A DNA stretch of 64,000 nt from Caenimonas aquaedulcis (lineage in GTDB: Bacteria; Pseudomonadota; Gammaproteobacteria; Burkholderiales; Burkholderiaceae_C). Under the pieces are notes generated by a model that was not told where the DNA came from, ran no database searches, and saw nothing but the letters and a program-made list of their open reading frames with translations. Each line of letters opens with the position of its first letter. Within the stretch, counting starts at the first letter, position 1. Below, piece after piece: positions 12,065 through 20,603 of the stretch. A program made the position numbers and the translations under genes. The stretch is taken from NCBI RefSeq assembly GCF_015831345.1, contig NZ_JADWYS010000001.1, positions 2,508,618 through 2,572,617 of the forward strand, given 5' to 3'.

Positions 12065-12853
12065 ATGGGTGACCGCGAATCGAAGTACGTGACTTCTTCC
12101 CGGCCGGTGAATCTGCGGACAGCCATGCGGGACGCCGCGCCGCCCGACCCGCCCGTCAATACCGTGCTGCGCGACCGCATTGCCGCGGCGCAAGCCAGGG
12201 CACGCCTGGGAAGTCCGTTGGCGGAGCAGGTTCGTTCGCGCGCTCCCGATGCAACGCGGCTTCAGCCAACGGCTATCGCCGCTGCCCTCTTCGCCACGGC
12301 CTGCGGTGCCGCAGCACTCTTCGCATTGATCCAGGGCTTGCCGCTGGCGGGAATGGCTGCGGGAGCGGGCGTGATCGCCGGCTGCTTCCTGGTGTGGCAC
12401 GCACAGCGCAGGCCCCCGCGAGCGCCGGCGGGCGAAGCACCTCCACTGTTCGACCACGCCAGTCTCCAGGCGCTCGACCGGATGCTGGCCGAGGTCGCCG
12501 TGGAAATCCCCGAGCACATCGCCTTGCAGCTGGCGGAGTTCAACCGGATGGTTGTTCGCCTCTCAGGTCAGGCCGCGGTCGCCGATGGCGAATTCACCCT
12601 GGAAGACCGCATGTACATCACGGAGTGCGTGCGCCGCTACCTGCCCGACACGCTGCAAGCCTACCTCGCGATCCCGTCGGATCGCCGCGATGCCGTCTTG
12701 CTGGAGGGCAACCGGAGCGCGGCGGACCTGCTGGCGCAACAACTCGAGTTGCTGAGAGGCGAACTCGAACAACGCGAAGCCAGGCTCGCAAGAAGCGCCG
12801 CCGATTCGCTGTTGCGGCAACAACGCTTCCTGCAGGCGAAGCGAAAGCCCTGA
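12065..12853 (+). CDS. Putative XpaC-like membrane protein
   Basis: Function unknown. The 262-residue protein has a hydrophilic N-terminus, two adjacent hydrophobic helices (about residues 66-117), then a cytoplasmic helical part with the segment VRRYLPDTLQAYLAI and a C-terminal coiled-coil-like Glu/Gln/Leu-rich stretch. This layout resembles XpaC (5-bromo-4-chloroindolyl phosphate hydrolysis family), whose genes usually neighbour telA. A TelA-like gene lies just beyond on the opposite strand. The family assignment rests on architecture and context, not on a unique motif. An alternative start is the ATG at 12125. Confidence 0.6.
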   Translation: MGDRESKYVTSSRPVNLRTAMRDAAPPDPPVNTVLRDRIAAAQARARLGSPLAEQVRSRAPDATRLQPTAIAAALFATACGAAALFALIQGLPLAGMAAGAGVIAGCFLVWHAQRRPPRAPAGEAPPLFDHASLQALDRMLAEVAVEIPEHIALQLAEFNRMVVRLSGQAAVADGEFTLEDRMYITECVRRYLPDTLQAYLAIPSDRRDAVLLEGNRSAADLLAQQLELLRGELEQREARLARSAADSLLRQQRFLQAKRKP

Positions 12854-12856
12854 GGA

Positions 12857-13312
12857 TCAGGCGGCCGCGCCCGGCTGCGTTTTCACGGTGCCGCTGCCGC
12901 GCGCCATCAGGTCCGCTTCGTGCCTGTCGCGCACGGTCTTGGCCAGCGTGAACGTGGAGCTGACGAGGAACAACCACGCCACGATCATGTAGTTCTTCTG
13001 CCATGCCGGGATGTTCATGCGGTAGAGGCCCCAGCCGGTGAGCGCGATGGCGGCGGCGAAGGCGACCCACACCGACATCACCCAGGCGGCGGTATCGACC
13101 TGGCCATCGCGGTTGTCGCGCAGGGTCTTGGCGACGGTGAAGCTCGCGAACAGGCAGAAGAAGAGCCCGATGGCAAGGAAGGCACGGTCCAGTTCCTGAC
13201 CCGGCAACTGGATCACGCCGGCACCCGCGGAAAACAAGGCGATGGCGAAGGACGCCCACACCTGGAGCCGCCAGCCGTGGGTGTCGCGTTGCATGATGTA
13301 TTGGGTAGCCAT
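12857..13312 (-). CDS. yiaA: YiaA/YiaB two-helix-domain inner membrane protein
   Basis: A 151-residue integral membrane protein with four predicted helices arranged as two copies of a two-helix unit: WASFAIALFSAG...AFLAIGLFFCLFASFTVAKTLRD and WVAFAAAIALTGW...MIVAWLFLVSSTFTLAKTVRD. The repeated TLAKT(V/L)RD/TVAKTLRD signature is typical of the YiaAB domain. The biochemical role is unknown. It lies 42 bases downstream of the TelA-like gene on the same strand and ends three bases from the XpaC-like gene on the other strand. Confidence 0.85.
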   Translation of the reverse strand: MATQYIMQRDTHGWRLQVWASFAIALFSAGAGVIQLPGQELDRAFLAIGLFFCLFASFTVAKTLRDNRDGQVDTAAWVMSVWVAFAAAIALTGWGLYRMNIPAWQKNYMIVAWLFLVSSTFTLAKTVRDRHEADLMARGSGTVKTQPGAAA

Positions 13313-13354
13313 GATTTTTTCTTTCTGTGGGGATGGATCGATGGAATGCGGCGT

Positions 13355-14569
13355 TCAGAGGGCGACGGGCCCGGCCAGGGCCGCCGTGGCGGCCTCGCGC
13401 GCCTGACGCTGGCGCGTGCGATCGACGTACTGGTCGGCCTTGGCAATCTGCTCCTTGATGATCGTGTTGTTCTGTCCCATCACCTCGATCGCCTTGGTCC
13501 GGAAGTCGTCCATGGCGTCCATGGCCTTGAAGGTCTGGTCGAACATCTCCTGGAGCTTCTCGATGCCGATCATCGGGTTCTGGGCGAATTGGGTCGTCCT
13601 TTCCACGTGCGTGTTCAACTGCCGGCCCGTCTCCGCGATCAGGCCCTCGATCGACGCGTTGACGCCCTGCAGCATCTCCATCGTCGCGATCTGGTTGCCG
13701 GTCGCGCGCGCCACCGTCTGCGCCACGGCCAACGCGCTCATGCCGGTCGTGGCGATGCGGCTGCACCCGTTCATCATTTCGCGGCCTGTCTTCTTGAGCA
13801 CGTCCAGTGCAAGGTAGCCGTTGGTGCACACGGCCTGCTGCGTCAGCATGTCCTGCAGGTTCTGCCGCGCGTAGAAGAGAACTTCCTGTTCGAGCGCCTT
13901 GGCGCGCGCGGCATCGGTGGACTTCAGCGCTTCGACCTTGTCATGCAGGCGCTCGTCCAGCGTCGCCGCGAAGTGAATCGCCGCGGCCAGCTTCTGCATG
14001 GCTTCCCACAACTTCGCCCGCGTCGCCTCCAGGTCGACCACATCCCGCTGCATGTCGTCGCGCGCCGCGTACAGCTGCTGCATGCTGGTCTGGAGCTGGC
14101 CCGAGGCGCCCTGGTACTTGCGGAAGTAAGCCTGCAGCTTGTTGCCGTAGGGAATCAGCCCGAGCAATTTCTGCGGCTGGAACAGGTCGCCTTCCTTGCC
14201 CGGGTTCAACTGGTCGAGGTGGGCGCGCATCTGCTGGATCGCCTTGAATGCGCTGCTGTCCTCGACCCCCGCAAAGTTGCGCTGGAGGAGACGCCCCTGC
14301 ATAAGGCCGGACGCCACGGACACCTCCTCGCGGCCCAACGCGAACGCGCTATCCAGCCGGGCCTTGAAAGCCTCGCTCTGCACGTCCTCGTGGAGCAGGC
14401 CGTCCATGAAGCGGTCGACCTGGTCCTCCACCGCGGCCTTGGTGTCCGGTTTGAGCGGCATCACGGACTTCGCGGCTTGCTCCCCGATGGGAAAGATGAC
14501 TTCGGGTGGCGTGAGCCGGAATGCCGATTCCGGACTCGTGATGGGCGCGGGCCCGCTTTCTGTGGACAC
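13355..14569 (-). CDS. TelA-family (toxic anion resistance) protein
   Basis: A 404-residue, soluble, mostly helical protein without signal peptide. It matches the TelA family first linked to tellurite resistance; the real cellular role is unsettled. Supporting features are the conserved helical core with LIPYGNKLQAYFRKYQ, LEQEVLFYARQNLQDMLTQQAV and NGYLALDVLKKT. It is the first gene of a two-gene unit with yiaA, and an XpaC-like gene converges from the other side. TelA/XpaC adjacency is known in other bacteria. Confidence 0.85.
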   Translation of the reverse strand: MSTESGPAPITSPESAFRLTPPEVIFPIGEQAAKSVMPLKPDTKAAVEDQVDRFMDGLLHEDVQSEAFKARLDSAFALGREEVSVASGLMQGRLLQRNFAGVEDSSAFKAIQQMRAHLDQLNPGKEGDLFQPQKLLGLIPYGNKLQAYFRKYQGASGQLQTSMQQLYAARDDMQRDVVDLEATRAKLWEAMQKLAAAIHFAATLDERLHDKVEALKSTDAARAKALEQEVLFYARQNLQDMLTQQAVCTNGYLALDVLKKTGREMMNGCSRIATTGMSALAVAQTVARATGNQIATMEMLQGVNASIEGLIAETGRQLNTHVERTTQFAQNPMIGIEKLQEMFDQTFKAMDAMDDFRTKAIEVMGQNNTIIKEQIAKADQYVDRTRQRQAREAATAALAGPVAL

Positions 14570-14608
14570 AGTTCCTCCTCCTTGGTTAAGAAAACGCAGC
14601 GGGCGAAG

Positions 14609-16534
14609 TCAGCCCGAGGCCAGCAGGCGTGCGACGGCGCCCTGCAGCACGGCAGGCTGCACCTGCGATGCGGGCACCGCCGCGCCGACGTTCAGCCCGA
14701 CCCGGCTGAACATCCCGCGCCGGAACGGCCGCACCATGGCGCCGCCCTCTTCGATGCGGCTGAAATACGAGCCCCACAGGTTCGTCAGCGCCATCGGAAT
14801 GACAGGCACCGGCTCCCGCTCCAGGATCTTCATGATCCCGCCCTTGAATTCCTGCAGGTTCCCGTCGCGGGTGATCGCGCCTTCCGGGAAGATCGCGAGC
14901 AGGTCGCCTTCCCGCAGCACCCTGGCCGCCGCATCGAATGCGGCCTCGTACGCCACCGGGTCTTCATTGCGTGGCGCGATGGGGATCGCCTTCGCCAGCC
15001 TGAACAGCCAGCCCAGCACCGGGACCTTGAAGATGCGGTGGTCCATGACGAAGCGGATCGGCCGGGGGCTCGCGGCCATCAGCAAGATGGCATCGACGAA
15101 GCTCACGTGATTGCACACGAGCACGGCCGCGCCTTCCGTCGGGATGTTCTCTTCGCCCTTCACGTCGAAGCGGTAGGCGAAGCGGGAAGCCACCCACGCG
15201 ACGAAGCGCAGCAGGTATTCCGGCACGAGCATGAAGATGTAGAAGGCGACCACCGCATTGGCGAGCCCGACCAGCAGGAAGATCTGCGGGATCGTCATCC
15301 CGGCGCCGAGCAGGGCGCCCGCGATGACGGAACTCGCGATCATGAACAGCGCGTTCAGGATGTTGTTGGCAGCGATGATGCGCGCCCGGTGCGTGGGCTG
15401 GCTGCGCAGCTGGATGAGCGCGTACATCGGCACGCTGTACAGGCCCGCGAACAGGCTGAGTAGCGCCAGGTCCGCCATGACACGCCAGTGCGCGCCGATG
15501 CCGAGGAATTGCGACAGCGTGAGGCCCGACGCCGGTGGAAGCCCGCGCGATGCGAAGTACAGGTCGACGGCAAACACGCTCATGCCGATCGCGCCGAGCG
15601 GCACCAGCCCGATCTCCACGTGGCGGCGCGACAGCACTTCGCACAGCAGCGAGCCCGTGCCGATACCGATGGAGAACACCACCAGCAGCAAGGAGGCCAC
15701 CTGCTCGTTCCCGTGCAGGACTTCCTTCGCGAAGCTGGGGAACTGGCTGAGGAATACCGCGCCGAAGAACCACATCCAGCTGATGCCCAGGAGCGAGCGG
15801 AATACAACCAGGTTGCCGTGCGCGAGCTTGAGGTTGCGCAGCGTCTCCGTCACCGGGTTGAAATTGACTTTCAGTCCCGGATCGGTGGCAGGCGCCGACG
15901 GGATGAACTGCGCGATGCCGCGCCCGACGATGGCGAGCAGCACGCAGGCGATGGCGACGTCGCGGCGGCCGGTATCGGGGATGGCGACGATCAACCCGCC
16001 GACCACGTTGCCCAGCAGGATGGCGACGAAGGTCCCCATCTCCACCATGCCGTTGCCGCCCGTGAGTTCGCGCTCGTTCAGCACCTGGGGCAGCAACGCG
16101 AACTTCACCGGCCCGAAGAGCGTGGAGTGCAGGCCCATGAGGAAGGTGCAGAGCAGGAGGATCGCGACGTTGTCCGTGGCGAAGCCGGCGGCCGCGATGA
16201 TCATGATCGCGACCTCCAGGTTCTTCACGAAGCGGATCATGGTCGTCTTGTCGTACTTGTCCGTGAGCTGCCCGCTGGTGGCCGAAAACAGCAGGAAAGG
16301 CAGGATGAACAGCGCGCCGATCACGAGGCCGGCCATCTTCGGCTCCAGCCAGCCGACCTGCAGCTGGTAAGTCACCATCACGGTGAAGGCGAACTTGAAG
16401 AGGTTGTCGTTGGCGGCCCCCGCGAACTGCGTCCAGAAGAACGGCGCGAAGCGCCGTTGCCGCAGCAGCGCGAACTGGTTGGGGTGCTCGCCGGCCGGTG
16501 CGGCAGCGACGCCTTGGGCGGTACGCGTTGTCAT
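14609..16534 (-). CDS. MFS transporter fused to 1-acylglycerol-phosphate acyltransferase (LplT-Aas like)
   Basis: A 641-residue fusion. Residues about 20-420 form a 12-helix MFS domain resembling the lysophospholipid flippase LplT. Residues about 450-641 form a PlsC acyltransferase with the catalytic NHVSFVD (HxxxxD) box and the FPEGAIT phosphate-binding box. The likely job is to bring lysophospholipid to the inner leaflet and re-acylate it. The acyl-ACP synthetase domain found in E. coli Aas is absent. The start at 16534 overlaps the upstream hydrolase stop by ATGA; a longer frame upstream duplicates that gene and was not used. Confidence 0.85.
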   Translation of the reverse strand: MTTRTAQGVAAAPAGEHPNQFALLRQRRFAPFFWTQFAGAANDNLFKFAFTVMVTYQLQVGWLEPKMAGLVIGALFILPFLLFSATSGQLTDKYDKTTMIRFVKNLEVAIMIIAAAGFATDNVAILLLCTFLMGLHSTLFGPVKFALLPQVLNERELTGGNGMVEMGTFVAILLGNVVGGLIVAIPDTGRRDVAIACVLLAIVGRGIAQFIPSAPATDPGLKVNFNPVTETLRNLKLAHGNLVVFRSLLGISWMWFFGAVFLSQFPSFAKEVLHGNEQVASLLLVVFSIGIGTGSLLCEVLSRRHVEIGLVPLGAIGMSVFAVDLYFASRGLPPASGLTLSQFLGIGAHWRVMADLALLSLFAGLYSVPMYALIQLRSQPTHRARIIAANNILNALFMIASSVIAGALLGAGMTIPQIFLLVGLANAVVAFYIFMLVPEYLLRFVAWVASRFAYRFDVKGEENIPTEGAAVLVCNHVSFVDAILLMAASPRPIRFVMDHRIFKVPVLGWLFRLAKAIPIAPRNEDPVAYEAAFDAAARVLREGDLLAIFPEGAITRDGNLQEFKGGIMKILEREPVPVIPMALTNLWGSYFSRIEEGGAMVRPFRRGMFSRVGLNVGAAVPASQVQPAVLQGAVARLLASG

Positions 16535-17331
16535 GAATTGGTTTCCATAATTCGGGTTACATTCTGCCTTGGTTTGCAAACAGGTCCAAGTGCGGACAGG
16601 ACAGGGAAGGCAGCGAGAGCCGCGAGCATGTGCTTGATCGTGTGGCCAGACACTGCACCACCCGTGAGCACGAACACCTCGTGGTCGGCCACTTCGAACA
16701 TTTTGCCCAGCGCATAGGCGGCGATCACCCATGCCCAGCGGATGGGAAGGGCGGAGTGCCGCGCGTTCGCACCATGAAAGGCCACGACGAGGAGCATGCC
16801 CCCGAACTGGATCACGGCCCAGGGCCCTGCGTCACCGGAACTCGATGCGTGCAAGGCTGCGGCCGGCGCAGCCCACAGCACGACGAAAGCAAGCAGAGCG
16901 CCGGCGCGTTCGCTGACGCGATTTGCGGCTGCCAAACCCAGCAAGCCGGCAAACGCGACGGACATTCCGATGCGATCCACAGCCAGGCTCTCGTCGTCCG
17001 GCTGCAGGTGATACCAGCTCGACGCGAAGGCGGTGAAAACCAGGCCGGCAAAGAACAGGCCGGCCAGTGCGCGTTCCGTAACACGGGCGCCGGAGCCCGC
17101 CCGTGCGAGCGAAAGCAGGCCAGCCACGCCCATCACGGCGAAGGGGAGGTTCGACAGAACATCCCCGGCGAACGGGATTCCCCCCAGGGCGCGCGCATCG
17201 GCGAAATGGTGATATCCGGCAGGTAAGGCCACAGCGGGCCCAAGCAGCGCGAAGAGCGACATGCAGGCGACGGCGGCTAGCAAGGCGAGCTCCGCTTTCG
17301 AAAGACGAGACATCATGGAGATTCCTTTCAT
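16531..17331 (-). CDS. CREST-superfamily membrane hydrolase (alkaline ceramidase-like)
   Basis: A 266-residue protein with about seven hydrophobic helices. It carries the metal-hydrolase residues of the CREST superfamily: Ser104-x3-His108, Asp119 and His230-x3-His234. The spacing S-x3-H-x10-D and H-x3-H is the same as in human alkaline ceramidase 3 (S77, H81, D92, H217, H221, recalled from the published structure). An amide or ester lipid hydrolase in the membrane is therefore likely; the substrate is unknown. It is translationally coupled (ATGA) to the downstream lysophospholipid acyltransferase fusion, suggesting a joint lipid-remodelling role. Confidence 0.75.
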   Translation of the reverse strand: MKGISMMSRLSKAELALLAAVACMSLFALLGPAVALPAGYHHFADARALGGIPFAGDVLSNLPFAVMGVAGLLSLARAGSGARVTERALAGLFFAGLVFTAFASSWYHLQPDDESLAVDRIGMSVAFAGLLGLAAANRVSERAGALLAFVVLWAAPAAALHASSSGDAGPWAVIQFGGMLLVVAFHGANARHSALPIRWAWVIAAYALGKMFEVADHEVFVLTGGAVSGHTIKHMLAALAAFPVLSALGPVCKPRQNVTRIMETNS

Positions 17332-17411
17332 CGACGAACGCGCCGACTATGCGCAGCCGCCCCGCTCGAAGGGCGCGCAATTGGGCTAAATTCCAGCATC
17401 CCTCCACCTCG

Positions 17412-17430
17412 GGTATCGCCTGCCGATACC
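17412..17430. promoter_or_regulatory. Inverted repeat in front of the XRE regulator gene
   Basis: Two perfect 7-base arms, GGTATCG and CGATACC, are separated by five bases and end eight bases before the ATG at 17439. The position suits an autoregulatory operator or a translation-blocking hairpin. No clear Shine-Dalgarno sequence is present between it and the ATG. Function is inferred from position only. Confidence 0.4.
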
Positions 17431-17438
17431 ACCCCTTC

Positions 17439-18170
17439 ATGAGCACCACCGCAGATCTCGTCACCCTCCTCAAGAAGGAATTGAAGTCCGCGCAAATGAC
17501 CTACGCCGATCTCGCGGTGGCCCTCGGCATGGCCGAGTCCAGCGTCAAACGCATGCTCGCCAAGGGCGACATGCCGCTGTCCCGCATCGACGCGATCTGC
17601 CGCGCGCTGAAGATGGATTTCGCGGAACTGGCGCGGCGCGTCGCGGATGCGCAGCCCCTGCTCAAGGAATTGACGCAGGAGCAGGAGCGCGCCGTGGTCG
17701 CGGACAAGAAACTGCTGCTCTGCGCGATCTGCGTCCTCAGCCAATGGACGCTGGAGCAGGTCACGGGCACCTACCGCCTGAGCGAAGCCGAGTGCGTCAA
17801 GTACCTCGTGCAGCTCGATCGCATCGGCATCATCGAGCTGCGCCCGCTCAACCGCTACCGGCTCAAGCTCGCCAAGACCTTCCGCTGGCGGCCCCACGGG
17901 CCGGTGATGAACTATTTCCGGGAAAACGCGTTGCTCGATTATTTTTCCGGCGGCTTCGACGGGCCCGGTGAGGGGCTGCTGCTCGTGCACGGTTCCGTGA
18001 GCCGCGGCCTCGCCCCGTCTTTCCTGGAACGCATGCAGCGCGTGGCGCAGGACTTCGCGCAACAGCACCAGGCGGACCAGCGCATGCAGGAGAAAGACAA
18101 GGAGGGCTACACGCTGCTCCTGGCGATGCGCAGTTGGGAATTCGAGGCGTTCACGGCCTTGCGCCGTTGA
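17439..18170 (+). CDS. XRE-family transcriptional regulator
   Basis: A 243-residue DNA-binding protein. The N-terminal 70 residues form a Cro/C1-type helix-turn-helix (MTYADLAVALGMAESSVKRML, then MPLSRIDAICRALKMDFAEL). The remaining 170 residues are an uncharacterised C-terminal domain with no recognisable enzyme motif, likely for ligand sensing or oligomerisation. It is divergent from the CREST hydrolase/acyltransferase unit, with 107 bases between the start codons, so it is a candidate regulator of that unit. The upstream in-frame extension was rejected because it overlaps the hydrolase gene. Confidence 0.8.
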   Translation: MSTTADLVTLLKKELKSAQMTYADLAVALGMAESSVKRMLAKGDMPLSRIDAICRALKMDFAELARRVADAQPLLKELTQEQERAVVADKKLLLCAICVLSQWTLEQVTGTYRLSEAECVKYLVQLDRIGIIELRPLNRYRLKLAKTFRWRPHGPVMNYFRENALLDYFSGGFDGPGEGLLLVHGSVSRGLAPSFLERMQRVAQDFAQQHQADQRMQEKDKEGYTLLLAMRSWEFEAFTALRR

Positions 18171-18179
18171 ACCCGCGCG

Positions 18180-19337
18180 TCAGATGAGGCTACCCGGCCC
18201 GGTTTCCAGCACGCGTGACGGCACGAGGTCGTCGCTGCTCTCGCTCACGAAATCCTCCTCGGGCTCATCGGCATCGAGGTAGTTCAGGCGCGCGCGCATG
18301 CTTTCGCGGTCCATCGTTTCCGTGAGATGAGAGAAGCGCGCCTCGCGCTCCGGTTTCTGGAGCAGGCGCTTGAACTCCACGCGCATCACGTTGCGCGTGC
18401 GGATCCAGTAGTCGGCGCGGCGGGTCTGGCGCGCACGCTTCTCCGGCGACAGCGCGGTCGCGGCAAGCTTCTCGTCCGAGTTGAGCGGAACCACGACCCA
18501 ACCGCGCGGCCCGGGCTTGCAATCGAAGTGATCCCACAGCGCGTCGTAGCTCGCGAAGACCCGCTGCCCCGAGTCCCGGTTGCGCTTCTTCAGGCGATAG
18601 CTCCAGTGGTGCAGCCGGTGCGCCGCCGGATCGAGCCCCACCAGATGCAGATTCCAGTAGCGCGCGAGTTCCTGCGCGACGCGCACCAGCAGCACCGCCG
18701 GCTTCCATCCCTGCAGCGCCTGGTTCAGCTCCATGGGGCTCAGGCGCTGCACCGGATGCCGTTGGCCGCGCACGCCGCCGATGACGAGGCAGGCCTTGTC
18801 GTCGATGCGGAACCGGCTGAAGGCCAGCACCGCGATCTCCATCGGCTGCGCCCTGTTCTGCACGTCCGCGGCGCGCTGCAGGGTCAGCGTGAGCAGCATT
18901 TCGCCCTCCGGGCTTTGCAGCGGCGCCGGCTCGAGCTGCAGGCGCATGTAGTCATAGCCGCGCGGCGCCGTGAGTTCGACCAGCTCGAGCGCGCCGCCGG
19001 AGGCGATCTGCTCGAAGGCCGCGCGATGGAACGCGGTTTCGAGCCAGTCCATGTGGTCGATCAACTGCACCACGCGCTCGCTGAAGCCGGTGCCGAGCTT
19101 CACGTAGGGACGGATGGCCCGCAGGTAGTGGGACCGCAGGTCTTGAACGACACCGCGCGAATGCAATTCGCAGGCGACCGCCATCCATCGCTTCATGGCG
19201 GGTGCATGCCCGAAAGTCGCGCGCAGCGACCGCCACACCATGCGCGCACGCGACGTCCCGCCACCGGCGGCCTCGGGCCGCCACGCCCATTTCATCGCGT
19301 CCCAGATGCCCGGGATCTGCTTGAACGTACTTGCCAT
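18180..19337 (-). CDS. DUF535 (VirK/YbjX-like) protein
   Basis: A 385-residue soluble protein of the VirK/YbjX family, whose members affect envelope properties and antimicrobial-peptide resistance in enterics; the mechanism is unknown. Family features are the segment HHWSYRLKKRNRDSG followed by FASYDALWDHF, and a central YMRLQLEPAPLQSPEGEM region. The start at MASTFKQIPGIW is two bases after the FIST gene stop. A much longer open frame continues upstream but lies antisense to nothing conserved and duplicates the FIST coding strand in another frame. The acidic C-terminal tail (DADEPEEDFVSESSDD) is a notable low-complexity end. Confidence 0.75.
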   Translation of the reverse strand: MASTFKQIPGIWDAMKWAWRPEAAGGGTSRARMVWRSLRATFGHAPAMKRWMAVACELHSRGVVQDLRSHYLRAIRPYVKLGTGFSERVVQLIDHMDWLETAFHRAAFEQIASGGALELVELTAPRGYDYMRLQLEPAPLQSPEGEMLLTLTLQRAADVQNRAQPMEIAVLAFSRFRIDDKACLVIGGVRGQRHPVQRLSPMELNQALQGWKPAVLLVRVAQELARYWNLHLVGLDPAAHRLHHWSYRLKKRNRDSGQRVFASYDALWDHFDCKPGPRGWVVVPLNSDEKLAATALSPEKRARQTRRADYWIRTRNVMRVEFKRLLQKPEREARFSHLTETMDRESMRARLNYLDADEPEEDFVSESSDDLVPSRVLETGPGSLI

Positions 19338-19339
19338 GT

Positions 19340-20599
19340 CTACCTGAATACCGTGAGGACGCCCGTATAGCCGTAGAGGTGATCGCGCGCAATTTCCCCA
19401 CCCGCGAAAAACCCGACCAGGGGCACGTCGCCGAGCGCACGGCGCACGATCTGCAGTTCCGCGCTGGGGCCGCCGAAGTGCGGGCCGCCGCGCCCGGCGC
19501 AGCTCACGTAGATCGCCCCCGCGATGCGGCGGTCCGCGCTCGGACCGGCCAGCGCTTCCGGCGCCGCCAGGGCAGCGGCGACGGGAAGGCTCATCTCTTC
19601 GGGCTCGAGCTCTTCGCGGATCTCGGCGCAGATGCGGATCAGGTCCGCGCGGGCGGCTTGCGCGTCGCGCCGGCAAAAGGCCATGCGCATGCCGGCCTCG
19701 ACGTGATCGGCCACGGCCACGCCGCTGCGATTCGGGTCGAGCCCGATGATGTGGCGCACCAGCACGTCCGCGCCGAAGTTGCCGGTGCGCGCGACCGCGT
19801 CGCTGCCCGGTTGCGTGAGGCCCACGAGCGTGGCGCGCAGCAACGCCATCGCCTCCTGCGGGCGGTCGAGCGAAATGCCGGTATCGCGCAGGAGCACGTC
19901 GAGCGCGGGTTCGCCGTCGAGTTGGGTGATCACGTTGCCGTCGGCCCCCGTGATCACGCGCTGCGGCGCGACCGGCTGGCATCCCTGGGTGACGCGCGAC
20001 ACCAGCGAGATGCCCTCGCCGAACGCGACCCCGGAGAGCCCGCCGCGAAACACCCCGCCGGCCGCCCCATGGCCCTTGATATTGCCGTTGCCGCCGACAG
20101 CGAACTGCACGGCGTCGGTGCGGCTCGCCGCGAGGCCCCCGAAGAGGTAACCCGTGGCCGTGCGTTGCGCCATCTCCGCGACCAGCTCCGCCACGTCGGG
20201 CGTGCGAGCGTCGGCATGCACGAGCGCCGTGTGCGGCTCGAAGCCCATGCCTTCGCCCACGCCGAGCGGCGCGACGCCCGAGAAGACGCGGTACTGGTCG
20301 GTGGGGAGCTCGCACAGCATCACCGCGAGCGCGGGCTCGTCGAAATACTCCACGTTGGTCGAGGAGATGCCCACGCCCACGGTGCCGGACCAGTCGGTGA
20401 TCTCCGGCAGCTCGGCGCCCAGGTGGTCGAGGATGTCCTGTGCGTGCCCGGCGTAATGGTCCGTGATGTACAGCAGGCCCAGCGTGGGCGAGCGAGCGTA
20501 ATCGTGCAGCGCCATCTGGGCGCGCACCTGCGCCAGCACCAGGCCGGCGGCCATCTGCCATTGCGGGTGCGTCGCGTGACCGAAGGGAAAGAGCTTCAT
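19340..20599 (-). CDS. FIST domain sensory protein
   Basis: A 419-residue cytoplasmic protein with both FIST_N (about residues 30-220) and FIST_C (about 230-385) regions. FIST domains are thought to bind small ligands such as amino acids and occur in signal-transduction proteins. Here no output domain (kinase, GGDEF, methyl-accepting) is attached. It would have to act through a partner, possibly the DUF535 protein encoded two bases downstream. It follows the PhaM gene by four bases, so all three are probably cotranscribed. Confidence 0.85.
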   Translation of the reverse strand: MKLFPFGHATHPQWQMAAGLVLAQVRAQMALHDYARSPTLGLLYITDHYAGHAQDILDHLGAELPEITDWSGTVGVGISSTNVEYFDEPALAVMLCELPTDQYRVFSGVAPLGVGEGMGFEPHTALVHADARTPDVAELVAEMAQRTATGYLFGGLAASRTDAVQFAVGGNGNIKGHGAAGGVFRGGLSGVAFGEGISLVSRVTQGCQPVAPQRVITGADGNVITQLDGEPALDVLLRDTGISLDRPQEAMALLRATLVGLTQPGSDAVARTGNFGADVLVRHIIGLDPNRSGVAVADHVEAGMRMAFCRRDAQAARADLIRICAEIREELEPEEMSLPVAAALAAPEALAGPSADRRIAGAIYVSCAGRGGPHFGGPSAELQIVRRALGDVPLVGFFAGGEIARDHLYGYTGVLTVFR

Positions 20600-20603
20600 G
20601 GCG

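Noticed and set aside
12920..15463. A plus-strand open frame of 847 codons opposite yiaA, the TelA-like gene and the acyltransferase
   Set aside because: It spans three genes and their gaps with biased composition and no recognisable domain.
18180..20561. A long upstream extension of the DUF535 gene (793 codons in total)
   Set aside because: The extra part runs through the FIST gene in another frame. The family start MASTFKQ directly after the FIST stop is better.
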